A stretch of DNA of 64,000 bases. Origin: Galerina marginata (Eukaryota > Basidiomycota > Agaricomycetes > Agaricales > Galerinaceae). A program made the position numbers and the translations under genes. The notes beneath the pieces are model-generated. The model saw only the letters and a list, made by a program, of their open reading frames with translations. It searched no databases and was not told where the DNA came from. Location of the stretch: assembly GCA_023014335.1 (NCBI GenBank), contig JAECYW010000002.1, positions 2,790,001-2,854,000 on the forward strand. The letters are read 5' to 3'. Below are positions 33,580-45,004 of this stretch, piece by piece (position 1 is the stretch's first letter; every line of letters starts with the position of its first letter).

Positions 33580-34964
33580 ATGTCTCAACCATCTCAGTCC
33601 CAGCAGAATGACGAGGAGGAGGCCTTCCAAATGACCGGCCCCCTCCTAGTCAACAAACTCCAGGAAGCGGGTATTCACGCCAACGACATCAAGAAGCTAT
33701 CTGAATTTGGGTTGAACACGGTCGAGGCTGTCGCGTTCACTCCGAAGAAGGTTCTGTTGACTATCAAGGGCATATCGGAGCAGAAGGCGGACAAAATTCT
33801 GGCTGAGGGTGAGTTGGAAGAAAAAAGATACGAGGCTGTCGTAGGCTTTGACAGGTTTGCTGAATACGGATTTTTTTTGTATCAGCACACAAGATTGTGC
33901 CTCTAGGATTTCAGAGTGCCACAGAGGTACATGCGCGTCGGTCAGAGCTGGTGCATATTACGACTGGGTCAAAGCAGTTGGATGCCCTTCTGGGAGGTAC
34001 GTAATTTCCTTCGAGGGCATTTGCACGCATTTAATCGATGCTCCGCTTACTTGCAGGTGGAATAGAAACAGGTGCAATCACGGAACTCTTTGGCGAGTTC
34101 AGAACAGGAAAGTCGCAGTTATGCCACACCCTCGCTGTTACGTGCCAACTTCCCGTCAACATGGGCGGTGGAGAGGGCAAATGCCTGTACATCGACACCG
34201 AGGGCACTTTCCGTCCCGTCCGGCTACTCGCCGTGGCAGAACGATACGGTCTGAACGGAGAAGAAGTGCTGGACAATATCGCATATGCGAGGGCATACAA
34301 CGCAGATCACCAGAACGCCCTGCTGACGAGCGCCAGTGCGCTGATGTCCGAGTCGAGGTGTGTCCCATGAAAGAATGGCATGCCCATTCGGAAAAATGAA
34401 TGTTTGTTAACCTCTGGGGACACGTAGGTTCTGTCTCCTGATCGTGGATTCATGTACCGCACTCTACCGCACGGATTTCAGCGGTCGCGGTGAGCTGTCT
34501 TCAAGGCAAAACCATCTAGGCAAGTTCCTTCGCACGTTACAGCGGCTCGCCGATGAGGTATGGTGTCCATTTTCCCTCCACCACCAACCCCAATTTTAAA
34601 GCTTGTCATTTCATTTCCCATTCCCAGTTCGGTATTGCCGTTGTCGTCACGAATCAGGTCATGTCGAACCCAGACGCCTCAGCCGGTCCCTACGCAGGTA
34701 ACGAGAAGAAACCGATTGGTGGCAACATCATGGCGCATGCATCTACTACTCGGTACGTCGTCCGTGGGCCCTATAATCTTAAATGGTTTTTCCAGGGTAT
34801 GCGAATTAACAACTGACACATAAAAATAAAATAGCCTCCAGCTGAAGAAAGCACGCGGCAACACACGTTCATGCAAGATTTACGATTCGCCGTGTCTGCC
34901 AGAGTCCGAGACGCACTTTGCCATTCTCGCGAGCGGGATCGGCGATCCTGAAGAAGAGACGTAA
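33580..34964 (+). CDS. RAD51: RAD51 recombinase
   Basis: Strand-exchange ATPase for homologous recombination. The N-terminal helix-hairpin region has [20 protein letters not shown] and [17 protein letters not shown]. The core follows: [38 protein letters not shown]. Walker A is [18 protein letters not shown] and Walker B is [18 protein letters not shown]. Then come [60 protein letters not shown] and [18 protein letters not shown]. The ending [13 protein letters not shown] is at 34964. The N-terminal sequence and the long [13 protein letters not shown] loop favour RAD51 over DMC1. Six introns, all in phase, no corrections. The length is that of a normal Rad51 (about 340 residues). Confidence 0.94.
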
Positions 34965-35298
34965 AATGCCATGAGGCGATGACGGAAGGAGGATAAATTT
35001 TTATTTGTCCCCTCGAACTACATATGCTTTCATTTTTTTTGTTGCTTGTTCGATATGCGCATTTGGACTGACGGAAACGTTGCACTGGATCGAGATATTA
35101 TATTACAACACTGTACATTTTTGCTACAATTGCATGCCTTTACGGCGACTATTAACCGACACAGTACTAACGAGTGACATCCAGTTGAATGGTAAAACAA
35201 TGCCCAGTTGAGTGGGCACAAATGCAGGTGCAATAACTAAGTAAAGAACGCGGGAGGAACCGTCCATGTCGGTTTTTAGTATACAGGTTGATCGTTTG
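34965..35298. other. Intergenic, convergent 3' regions of RAD51 and SER3
   Basis: A 334-bp AT-rich stretch. Nothing coding is seen; the short open frames lack any recognisable content. Confidence 0.5.
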
Positions 35299-36740
35299 CT
35301 AAGTCAAGAATCGGGTGATGATGTTGGCATCCGTAGAGCTGATGCGGTCCTTCAGCTGAGGGAGCTCCTTGAAGCTGACGTCCGCGATGTCTGCCATGAC
35401 ATAGGCGACTTCGCCTTTGGAGTCCGAGTACTGCTTCTCGACGTTGTACGGCGACAGGGCCTCGTTGACCTGCTTGAGTACACCAGGCTGGTTTTTGTGG
35501 ACAGTGGCAAATGCGAATCAGGCCTCCCTGCTCCGCAGAGATGGCACGGAGGTCGACCTCTGGGAAATTGACAGCGCCAATCGTCGAGCCATAGCCGAGG
35601 TAGCGAAGGAGAGCCTGTGCGACCTCCGGCACCGATCATCTTCTGGGCCTCTTCCGTCGAGCCACCGATGTGGGGTGTGAGAATAACGTTGGGCAGCGCT
35701 CGCAGAACGTTTGCCCACGGGTTCAGCTGGTCGTCGAAAGGGGCACCGTTGGAGCCGGGTTCGGATGGGAAGACATCAATGGCAGCTCCTGCCAGATGGT
35801 TTGATCGGAGAGCGTCGATGAGCGCGGGTATGTCGACGACCCTTCCACGCGCGTTGTTGATGAGGTACGAGCCCTTCTTCATCTGAGCGAGCTGCTGCTT
35901 GGAGATCATGTTGATCGTCTCTGGCAGCTCGGGGACATGGAGGGTGACGAAAGTCGGACTCGGCGAGGAGTGTGGCGAGGCTGTCAACCTGGCGCGCTGA
36001 GCCGAGAGGCATGATGTTGATGACGTCGTAGAAGAGGACGCGCATGGCGAAGGCCTCTGCGAGGACGGAGAGCTGTGCGCCTATGTGGCCGTAGCCCACG
36101 ATGCCGAGGGTCTTTCCGCGGACCTCCCAGCAGCCCTTGGACTGCTTGTTCCAGATGCCGGTGCGCAGCTCGTAGGCGCGCTCGAAGAGCTGGCGCGAGA
36201 GGGCGACGAGCTCTGACATGACGAGCTCTGCGACGGAGCGGGAGTTGGAGAAGGGGGAGTTGAAGACGGGGATACCAGTCCTTGCGGCGGCTGCGAGGTC
36301 CACCTGGTTAGTGCCAATGCAGAAGCAACCGATGACGAGGAGCTAACAAAATAGAGGTCAGACCTGGGGTGTTGAAAGGAGGTGACTGAACTGACCTTTG
36401 AAGCAGCCTTGAGGACGCGCTCTGTGATCTTGGTCTTGCTGCGAATGCCAATAGCATGATACGAGCCGATCTTCTGGACGAGCTCGTCCTCCGACATGGC
36501 CTTGGAGTAGTGGTCGACGTGGTAGCCCTGGCCTCTGAAGCTAGCGACGGCGTCCATGCTGATGTTCTCGAGGATGAGCAGCCTGAGGCCCTCATTCTCG
36601 AGCGGGTGGAGGATCTTGGGCTGGCGGATTTCTGTGATGGACTGGCGACGGGCGGTGCGGAAGTGGTCGTGGATGGACGCCGAGGACGGGGAGATGGAGG
36701 CAGCGACGACGTGGGGATTGACCGGGATAGGGACGGACAT
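35299..36740 (-). CDS. SER3: D-3-phosphoglycerate dehydrogenase
   Basis: First enzyme of serine biosynthesis, oxidising 3-phosphoglycerate with NAD. Start MSVPIPVNPHVVAASISPSS, then LLILENISMDAVASFRGQGY and HAIGIRSKTKITERVLKAA. After an intron comes LLVIGCFCIGTNQVDLAAAA. The Rossmann motif is KTLGIVGYGHIGAQLSVLAE. Catalytic regions include GSYLINNARGRVVDIPALI, AAIDVFPSEPGSNG and NVILTPHIGGSTEEAQ (Arg/Glu/His triad present). The C-terminal ACT regulatory domain is FATVHKNQPGVLKQVNEALS and GEVAYVMADIADVSF. The gene ends ITRFLT-stop at 35299. Three surplus bases (35949, 35627, 35512) break the raw frame. Divergent from HIS7 over 133 bp. Confidence 0.92.
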
Positions 36741-36873
36741 CGTTGTTGGGCTGCCACAAACACAGGGGATTTCATTTTATAGAGAAAAAGCCGATCGTGC
36801 TTATGACGAAGTGAAGAGCAATTTTTATCTCGGGCCGCAGATCCGCTTACTGACTCGTCTCTCTACCACAACC
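36741..36873. promoter_or_regulatory. Bidirectional SER3/HIS7 promoter with Gcn4-type core
   Basis: The 133 bp between two divergent amino-acid biosynthesis genes contains TGACTC at 36851-36856, the core of the Gcn4/Cpc1 general-control site (full consensus TGACTCA; here the next base is G). It is only 18 bp before the HIS7 ATG, so its role is unproven. Confidence 0.45.
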
Positions 36874-38598
36874 ATGGGGCTCTATCTGCTGGACTACGGC
36901 GCTGGCAATGTCCAGAGTCTCGCCAATTCGCTTTCTGCACTGGGTCACAAATTCGAAGTGGATCAAATCCCCCGCAGACTTTGCACATGCAACCGTCAGT
37001 CCCCCATCCTCCTCCTCCTCCCGCTCCTTCTTGACCAGGCACACAGAGCCTCATCTTCCCCGGTGTCGGCGCATTCGAGACCGCGATCGCCCATCTCGCG
37101 TCGCGCGGCCTGCTTGAGCCCCTCAGGGAGTACATCCTCTCCGGCAGGCCTTACTTCGGCATTTGCATAGGCATGCAGGTCCTCTTCGAGTCGTCGGCCG
37201 AAGCTGAGTCCAGAGGGCTCGGAATAATACCCTGCCCCATCGAGCGGTTCAGCGACGACGACAAGGCCGTCCCCCACATGGGCTGGAACGCCGCTGAGCT
37301 CATCAGCGCCAGCGACGAGACAGAGGGCGTGGACACCGCGTCGTACTACTACTTTGTGCACTCCTACTGTGCGAAATATACCCCGGAAACCCACCCCGAC
37401 GCCATGCGCTGGGTGCACAGCACGACGCAGTACGGGCACGAAGTCTTCGTTTCCTCCTGTGCGCAGGGGCAACGTCTTTGCGCACCCAATTTCCACCCCG
37501 AGAAATCAGGCAAGGCCGGCCTTGCGCTCATTGATGAGTGGCTGCGCAAGCCCGAAGCAGCGCACATCCACGCACCAGCCGCCCCGCTCGTCGCCTCGTC
37601 CGCCGGCGCCCAAGCACCGGCTCACCAAGCGCATCGTCGCGTGCATGGACGTGCGCGCGAACGACCAGGGCGATTTGGTCGTCACTAAAGGTGACCAGTA
37701 CGATGTCCGCGAGAAGGGGACGACGACAACAGAAACCGCAGGCGCGGTGCGTAACCTCGGCAAGCCCGTCGCTCTCGCAGCGCGGTACTATGCCGCCGGC
37801 GCAGACGAGCTGTGCCTGCTCAACATCACCTCCTTCCGCCACTCGCCCCTCCAGGACCAGCCCATGCTTGCCGTCGTGCGCGCCGCTGCAGAGTGCGTTT
37901 TCGTCCCAGTTAACCATCGGCGGCGGCATCAAAGACACTGTCGACCCGGACGGGACCAAACGCAGCGCGCTCGAAGTGGCCGGCACTTATTTCCGTGCAG
38001 GCGCGGATAAAGTGAGTATCGGCTCCGAAGCAGTGTACGCCGTTGAACGCCTTCGCGAAAATGGCCAGTCCGATGGGACAGGCGCGATAGAAACCATCGC
38101 CCACGTGTACGGAAAACAAGCAGTGGTCGTCTCCATCGACCCGCGGCGGGCGTACGTCGATCCCACCACCTATGATGGGCCCTACAAGTCCGAGCTCGTC
38201 TACGGTCTGCCCTGACGGGCTGGAGAACGAGCGTGGCAAGGCATGGTGGTACCAATGCACCGTCTCCGGCGGTCCGCGAGGCGCGCCCCCTCTCCGCCGT
38301 CGAGCTCGCGAAGGGCGTCGAGCGCCTCGGCGCGGGGGAGATCCTCATCAACAGCATCGACCGCGACGGCACGGGGCTAGGGTTCGATCTCGCCCTCGTC
38401 GAGCTCATCAAGAAGAGTGTCCGGATACCGGTGGTGGCGAGCAGTGGCGCGGGGGCGGCGCAGCACTTTGTGGATGTGTTTACGGGGACGGACGTTGAGG
38501 CTGCGTTGGCTGCTGGGATATTCCACCGCGAGGAGGTGGGCATCGCGGAGGTGAAAGAGCGGATGCGGGATGCTGGAATCAATGTTAGAGACCACTAG
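36874..38598 (+). CDS. HIS7: Imidazole glycerol phosphate synthase (HisH-HisF fusion)
   Basis: Bifunctional enzyme of histidine biosynthesis: an N-terminal class I glutamine amidotransferase feeds ammonia to the C-terminal cyclase barrel, giving imidazole glycerol phosphate and AICAR. HisH motifs: [52 protein letters not shown] (nucleophile Cys), [11 protein letters not shown] and [19 protein letters not shown] (His-Glu). HisF motifs: [96 protein letters not shown] and [20 protein letters not shown]. Stop at 38598. Eight single surplus bases (about 36958, 37458, 37483, 37490, 37604, 37909, 38207, 38274) interrupt the frame. Every conserved block is otherwise perfect, which argues for sequence error in a required gene. 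Confidence 0.93.
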
Positions 38599-39460
38599 AT
38601 ACAAAACAGGAGGATTAGGAAAAGGGAATGGATGCAGATCTCATATTGATATAATATATGTAACATACAGACAGTTTCTCGAGGTAAGCCGTAACAGTAT
38701 TACAGTCATACGAGTACAATTTCGTCAGCTGGCCACCGAAACGAGCATGAAAAGAAAGAAAATAGAGACGGAAAAGGAGGGTTAAAGTACAGTATACAAT
38801 TTTAACTAGACATCCGGAGGTATAAACGACAGTTTGTTTAAAAAGTACATTCTATCCTACTTATTCCTCCTCGTTACCTGCTAGAATCGACATTAAGTAC
38901 TGTAGTGGTTCGTGAAGCTCAATCAAGATAGAAGAGATAAAATTTGTGTGGAGTCATGTCATAGATGCGGAATGAGAATCGGAGAAACATATGGAAAATG
39001 GAATGAAAAAGAGAGGAAGGAGTGTGGTGGGTCGATCGTGTCAGTTGAATAACGGCGGACGTAGGACCTGCAGTGGGCGGCGACGATGATGGTGTCGGTG
39101 TTGGGTACGTGTAAGAGTAAAGTCCAAGCTAAATGACAAGACAGGCAGAGATGGAGACGACGGGACGGAACAGGGGTAATTCCAATTTAAATACAAGAAA
39201 AGACACAGATGACAGGCTGCGAAGAGAAAGCTCCATTTACGCGTGTGTTCGGTCGGTGAGAACGAATCTCGGATCGGAGCGGGGCTGGGGATATGGGAAG
39301 GGATTTGCATGGGCATGGATAGACCAAAATGGCTAATGTGAGCAGCGGGGTACGATCATGATCGGACGGAAGGCATGGTCGAATCATTATCTTATCGATT
39401 CGAAATCCCAGCCCGACGGGATCTACTTGGTGCCTCGCACAACCCTGCCGACCTTTTTCA
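38599..39460. other. Intergenic, convergent 3' regions of HIS7 and PAL1
   Basis: About 860 bp without a supported gene. AT-rich 3' UTR-like sequence follows HIS7. Nearer PAL1, minus-strand open frames of 90-120 codons overlap the region but have no conserved motif and are judged chance. Confidence 0.5.
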
Positions 39461-40912
39461 TCAGGCTCGTCTTCCGTCCCAATCCACCGCCTCCACCGCC
39501 GGGACGACGCGTGGACCGTCAAAGTAGTCCTCGGGAACCGCCTGGGCCTCACTGACAGGTGGTGGCGCCGGCAGGTCTTTCTCCTTGCTGTTCCCCGTCT
39601 CTATAAAGACAAACGGCTCTGCAGCCGGTGTAGGTGCGTGGTTCGCGCGGTTGTTGCCCCCAAATCCTTCCCAAAAACGAGTTCTGCGGTCGGTGCGTCG
39701 GGCGGGCGCTATGCATGGGCTCCGTGGGTGACGATGGCGAAGCAGGTGGGTGCTGGTCGTAATCCGGGCCTGCAGGGACATTTGGAGCATCCCGCATTTT
39801 GCGGATACGATGCATGATAGATTTAGAACGCTTAGGAAAGCCGGGAGAGGAAGCGGGGGGCGATCCAGCCGGATCCATGTCTGCAGGTTCGCCGACAAAG
39901 ATGGGCTGAGGGGGCGGAACAAGGGAACGGCGTGCGGCAATACGGGGCCGGGTCTCGTCCCGAGATTCTCGGGGTGCGTCTTTGCTGCGTCGTGGGGGGT
40001 TGGTAGTGGTGGCGGCAGGGGCACTGCGAGGGCCAGAGTGGGCGTCCTTGCCGTTGTATATGGAACTGGCAGGGGTGTCGCCGTCTGGGCGGCCTGATCC
40101 ACCTCCTGCGAAAAATTCCTCAAAGGGTTCTGGTTCGTGGATGCCCCATGCCTCGGCAATGGCGTCAACCTTGCGTTTGGGCGGTTCTGGGTAGTCGTTG
40201 GTGAAAGCCTTGTAGGCATGTGCGGAAGGGGTATGCGCTGTCGCCGTATGTGGGTGCAGGAGTTTCTTCGGTGCCCCAGGAATACAAGGGGGCTTTGTTG
40301 CGGTGTTTATTGCGAGAGGGAGCAGCAGGCATCAAAAGGACCATCGTGATGAAACACTATGACAGGACAGTTGATCAGATAAAAATTTAAGAGGAGTGGA
40401 GATTGCATACTGGGTCCCACGCCCGTGAAGTCGAGCCTGTCGATGACATCTGCATGCTGGGAGCCCTTCTTGGAGCGAGACTTGCCCGACGAGCGGGGTT
40501 TCTCGACGATGTTGGCCGAGTCTTCTGATTGGGATCTCTTGCCTGGTGGGCGAGAGGATGTTGAGACCGCGCCTTGCGGACTGGAAGTGAGACGCAGGTG
40601 AGCAAGATGCGGAGACGATCAGAGAAAGGAGAGGACATACAGGGTGGTCTGTGCGCGGCTGATCTTTGCACGAGAGGACGAGTCGACTGCACGAACGGTG
40701 ACGGTGTCGCGGACGGCCTCTGTGATGTCGTGCTGGCTGGAGTTCCTGGACGAGGGCACGGCTGCGGGCATCTTTGCGGAGACCTTTGGAGGGGGCGGCG
40801 GGGGTACGCGGTGCTGGCGTGCACGGGGAGCGGGGTCGACGAAGGGGTCAGAGGAGGAGCGGAGACGGGAATGCGGGTGCTGCTGTCTCGCTGGGGGATG
40901 GATGGCGGCCAT
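39461..40912 (-). CDS. PAL1: Pal1 cell-morphology protein
   Basis: Member of the fungal Pal1 family, membrane-associated proteins at sites of polarised growth and endocytosis. Start MAAIHPPARQQHPHSRLRSS, then a Pro/Ser-rich stretch. The family signature is DVIDRLDFTGVGP, intron, FHHDGPFDACAPSRNKHRNK, APLYSWGTEETPAPTYGDS. It is followed by AYKAFTNDYPEPPKRKVDAI and AEAWGIHEPEPFEEFF. The C-terminal part includes KRSKSIMHRIRKMRDAP, PTPAAEPFVFIETGNSKEKD and PEDYFDGPRVV, ending at 39461. Three surplus bases (40324, 40221 and near 39667) break the frame. The start at 40912 is the first ATG; it is divergent from the desaturase across 103 bp. Confidence 0.86.
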
Positions 40913-41015
40913 TGGATAGATGGGCTGAGGGGAGTCCGAGCTTGTGTTTGTCGTTTCACACGCCAAGCTGCACTCTCGTCCAATTTAGGCAGTTCCTCAA
41001 TTCACCCCTCCTCAC

Positions 41016-42930
41016 ATGGGCGCAACCACTCTCTGGACTAAGGCCCAGGTCGCTGCCCGCATCCTCAACGGCGACACCCTCATCGTATACCACGGCCATC
41101 TCCTCAGCATACCCCAGAAATGGCTCGACGCACACCCCGGCGGCTCTCTCGCTTTCCTCCATTTTGTCGGCCGTGACGCGACAGACGAGATAGAGGCCAA
41201 CCACCAGGACCACACCCTGCCTCTTATACCCAAGTATTCCATCGGTCGCGTCGAGCTCACAGACGGCATATGGGAGCCCTTCCTTCCCCCCTATTTCTAC
41301 AGGCTGGGTCCGCAGGCCTGGCGCAGCCGGAAAGCTCGAGTGGTACAAGGAGGCAGCCGGAGTCTACTCCAGCGAAAACCAGGACTCGGAGTTCTTCCCA
41401 TCCTCGTCAGTCTTGCTCGTAGAATCCGACCCATCTCAACCAAAAGCTCTAGGGCCTACTCTGGCCAGTCTCAAGCCGCCTCCCTCCACGCTCTCGTTGA
41501 AAGATCAGGCGAGACAGTCTAAAGCTTACCGCGAACTACACAAGCATATCATCGAAGCCTGGCCTCTACAAAACGCGTTATATCACTGGCTATGGCCCAG
41601 AGATCCTGCGTTATACCCTCATAGCCTCCCTGTCCATTTACTTTTACGTGCACGACTGGCTCATAACGAGCGCAGTCTTCCTCGGCCTTTTATGGCACCA
41701 GCTTGTCTTTACTGCCCACGACCTCGGCCATATGGGTGTCACCCACAACTGGACTATAGATCGTATTATTGCCATTACCATTGCTGATTTTATTGGTGGC
41801 CTAAGTATAGGCTGGTGGGTCAATGTATGTCTTTGCTTCCTGCATGTCCCTTTCTCTCCTGCAATTCACTTATTTTCCGTCCCACAGAACCACAATGTCC
41901 ATCATCGTGAGTCCATCCTATTCTCGTCTTCAATCCACTCCGTTCAGAAATATATCAGTCTACCAGTCGTCACAAACCACCCGTCCCAGTAAGTTCCTCC
42001 CTCAACGGTTTCAATCACCAACTTATATCCTCTCCCTAGCGACCCCGACATCGAACACATCCCCTTTTTCGCCATCTCCCCCGCCTTCCTCGACTCCCTC
42101 TGGTCCTCCTACTACAAACGTACCATGAAATTCGACCGCTTCGCCAAGCTTGCCCTCTCCGTTCAACACAAGCTCTTTTACCTCGTCATGGCCTTTGGCC
42201 GCTTCAACCTCTACGTCAACTCTTACACTTACCTCTACAACAAGGCCTTCGACACCAAGCGCGCAAGAGGCGGGTACTGGGCCTGGCGCATGGAGGTCCT
42301 CGGCATCTTCTTCTTTTGGACCTGGTACGGCTGGGTGTTGTACGGCTGCGGCTCCTGGCAGATGGCGCTCGCGTATTTGCTCGTTAGTCACGCGGTGACC
42401 AGTCCGCTGCACGTTCAGGTGATTATTTCTACGCCCTCCGGTCCATTCCATTTTATGCTATATCCCGTTTAAGCACCACCCGCTGATGTGACCCCTCACC
42501 CCATAAACAGATCGTCCTCTCCCACTTCAGCATGCCGACCGGCGACCTCGGCCCCACCGAGTCCTTCCCGCACCGGCAAATGCGCACCACAACCGACGTC
42601 GTCTGCGCCCCGCCCGCCGAGTTTATCCACGGCGGCCTGCACCTCCAGGTGACACACCACCTCTTCCCGCGGCTGCCCCGGCATAACCTGCGCCGCGCGA
42701 GCGAGCTGGTGAAGCGCTTCGCGAAGGAGGAGGGGCTGGTGTATGCAGAGTTTGGGTTTGTGGAGGGGAATCGGGAGGTGATTGGGACTTTGCGGGCGGT
42801 CGCGGAGCAGGTGAGGATTATGGGCAGAGTGGCGAGTGCGGAGGTGGAGGAGGTGGTGGAGAAGAAAATGAAGGCTACTGATGTTATGCTTGGACTTGAT
42901 GGGAATGGGGTGCGGTCGCAGATTTACTGA
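41016..42930 (+). CDS. Delta-8 sphingolipid desaturase (cytochrome b5 fusion)
   Basis: Endoplasmic-reticulum front-end desaturase introducing the delta-8 double bond into the long-chain base of glucosylceramides. The N-terminal cytochrome b5 domain has the haem motif WLDAHPGGSLAFLHFVGRDA. The desaturase domain carries three histidine boxes: VFTAHDLGHMGVTHN, WWVNNHNVHHLVTNHPSHD and HLQVTHHLFPRLPRH, the last with Gln replacing the first His as in b5-fusion desaturases. Other family text is DPDIEHIPFFAIS and GPTESFPHRQMRTTTDVVC. Four introns are inferred. Two surplus bases (in a C run at 41285-41291 and at 41560) break the raw frame. The protein ends GVRSQIY at 42930. Substrate preference is inferred from the family. 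Confidence 0.9.
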
Positions 42931-43303
42931 CTTAGTCGGGGATTTAGATTAGAACGATTACCGACAGTGCTTGGATTTTGAAAATATTCGGGACCGGACG
43001 AAACATAGAATAAGAAGGCGACTTGGATATCTGGCAATGTCATGGATAAATCACCAGGAACGTCGTACTGACTCGCCAGAATTCTTTGCTGATTTTTTAT
43101 TGTGTAACATGTCCAGATATTTGACGTAGTCAACCATAACGTCGCCCAATGTGTGAAGCATGTTCATATTCGTGGATGCATACGACATAAAGAGCAAGAA
43201 AGCGGGCAGTGGATTCCCCGGCAACATTTTGAGCAGCCACGGAGGTGGTGTATACAAACACATGAAAATGAAAACAGTAGGTAGAAAGAAGCAAAGCCCA
43301 AAA
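42931..43303. other. Intergenic, convergent 3' regions
   Basis: A 373-bp stretch between the desaturase and eL13 stops. No gene is seen; only shadow frames without content. Confidence 0.5.
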
Positions 43304-44094
43304 TTACTTCTTCTTCGCAGCCTCCTCTTCGTCTTTCTGTAATTGAAATCAAGTTGAGAAACCAGTTCCGTAATGACTGAAAAAAGGGAACTTGCCTTGG
43401 CAGCACGGGCTTTGCGAACACCCTCGTGTCGTTGGTTGGCGCGAGCAACACGAAGCGTCCTGAAAGCCTTGAATTCTCGTTCCTCGGCAGTGATTTTGCG
43501 GGGGGCTTCGGCAGCGATACCGTCGGGAAGGGGAACACCAGCACGAGTGGTGGTAGCCTTGAGATCTTCCGCCTAGTTTGCGATTAAATACCATTCTCCA
43601 ATAACAGTGGACAAAAAAAACACACTGATGAATCTCCCTTCTTGGGCTTGCCAGCCTTGCGGGGGAAGACGATCAGACGGGCCTTGTATGCCTGCAGCCG
43701 CTCGACGTTGATTTTCTTGCCCTCCTCGCTCAGATTTCTCCTCCTGTGGTCAACCACGATGCCCACTCCGCGTGCCTCCTTGCGGCCAATGCCCGCCTCC
43801 TTGAGTTCGGCGTGGGTGAACCCACGGCCCTCGCGCACCTTGCGGTTGTATCGCACGGTCTGGGCGCGGACAGCGGGTCGAAGGAGGGTTAGAGGGCGCA
43901 CACCGAGGGTGGCTGCTTTGGTCTTGCGTGCGGTGCGTCGGCGGAGCTTGCGTCCGGGCTGGTCGAACCAGGTGCGCACGCGGCGCTGCCAGTCCTTCCG
44001 GAAGTGGTTGGCGGGGAGGACTGCGTTTTATGAGAGACAAAACGGGGTTGAAATCGGACTGAGGTAGCTCACCGTTGTTGTGGCCGAAACCCAT
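43304..44094 (-). CDS. RPL13: 60S ribosomal protein L13 (eL13)
   Basis: Cytosolic large-subunit protein eL13. Exon 1 is MGFGHNN, then VLPANHFRKDWQRRVRTWFD, QPGRKLRRRTARKTKAATLG, VRPLTLLRPAVRAQTVRYNR, KVREGRGFTHAELKEAGI and NVERLQAYKARLIVFPRKAG. After an intron come AEDLKATTTRAGVPLPDGI and ITAEEREFKAFRTLRVARAN. The last short exon gives KDEEEAAKKK-stop (43304-43306). Four exons, standard length, strong codon bias, no corrections. Its neighbours 1-2 kb away need several, which is useful as an internal control for sequence quality. Confidence 0.96.
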
Positions 44095-45004
44095 GTTTTA
44101 GTCTGCGAGATAAATTGAGCTGGAGGGCGTTGGGGTCGTCTAGGATGCCGTACCTTGTGTCTTGAGGTCGTCGAGGAGGCCGATGCCAATAATTCAGCTA
44201 GGACATCCCAAAGCAGACGGGTGGCTTGCGATCAACTGCCCAGCACCACCGGGAATCACCGAAGCCCTAACCCTGGAACTTTGCCGTTTCTCACGGTAGC
44301 GCTCCACGCTCAGATCGCGTCTTTCTTAATCTTGTCGCCGTGGAATTTGCGTGGAACTGCTGATGGATCTGCGCTGCCCGACAAATGGATGACCACCGGC
44401 GACCTGTGTTCCCGCTCCTCTCAACTGCCTGTGCATCTCAGCCAAGCCGCCTTCTCTCCAGATCTCTCGCTTATTTTAGCCCTTTCCCTTGCCACTCACG
44501 CACGGTCCTATTTGGAAGGAAGGATTTTGCCTCCTTCTTCTTCTCTCGTGCCGCTTTCGATGCAATCAACCCTCTTTGCAATCGCCTGCTTAATGGTCCA
44601 GGTCGTGGCACAGGTCCTGTATCTCTCGACTTGCTGTAAGTGTCACTCCCGCTTAGCCCTTCAAAGTCGTGGGGACCCCAAGTTTTTTTTCATGATATAC
44701 TTTTCCCTCCCACCCAATTGTCAACTGACAGTTGACAACGTTGCCGAGTTCAGCATCAATTCTCTTTTTACCTTCTCATTCGGTGATTGTACCAAATGGA
44801 TAAACTATCCATGTCAGGACTCCAAATCCGCGATTGCATCGTTCATTTCTTTTTGAGCCCTGCGACGAAAGCGACCGACGGTTGTCGGTATCTCATTACG
44901 TCCACTTTGGCTTGCTTGCTTGTTTTGCAATATAAGAAGCTCATGATACTTCTCTCTTTTCTCCCATCCTGATCAACTAGCTCTCCTGATTCCTCGGTAC
45001 TTCA
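44095..45004. promoter_or_regulatory. Divergent upstream region of eL13 and the MetE-like gene
   Basis: About 910 bp, CT-rich in its middle. It contains a perfect 21-bp palindrome (44718-44738) and ends with a CTCTCTTTTCTCCC tract before the 45005 start. Open frames here lack recognisable content. Probably two promoters rather than a gene. Confidence 0.5.
44718..44738. promoter_or_regulatory. Perfect 10+1+10 bp palindrome
   Basis: TTGTCAACTG, a central A, then CAGTTGACAA: a perfect inverted repeat about 265 bp upstream of the MetE-like start. It could be a dimeric transcription-factor site or a small hairpin. No factor is assigned. Confidence 0.5.

Noticed and set aside
39187..39552. Minus-strand ORF 3' of PAL1
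   Set aside because: Its upstream part overlaps PAL1 in another frame and the remainder has no conserved content.
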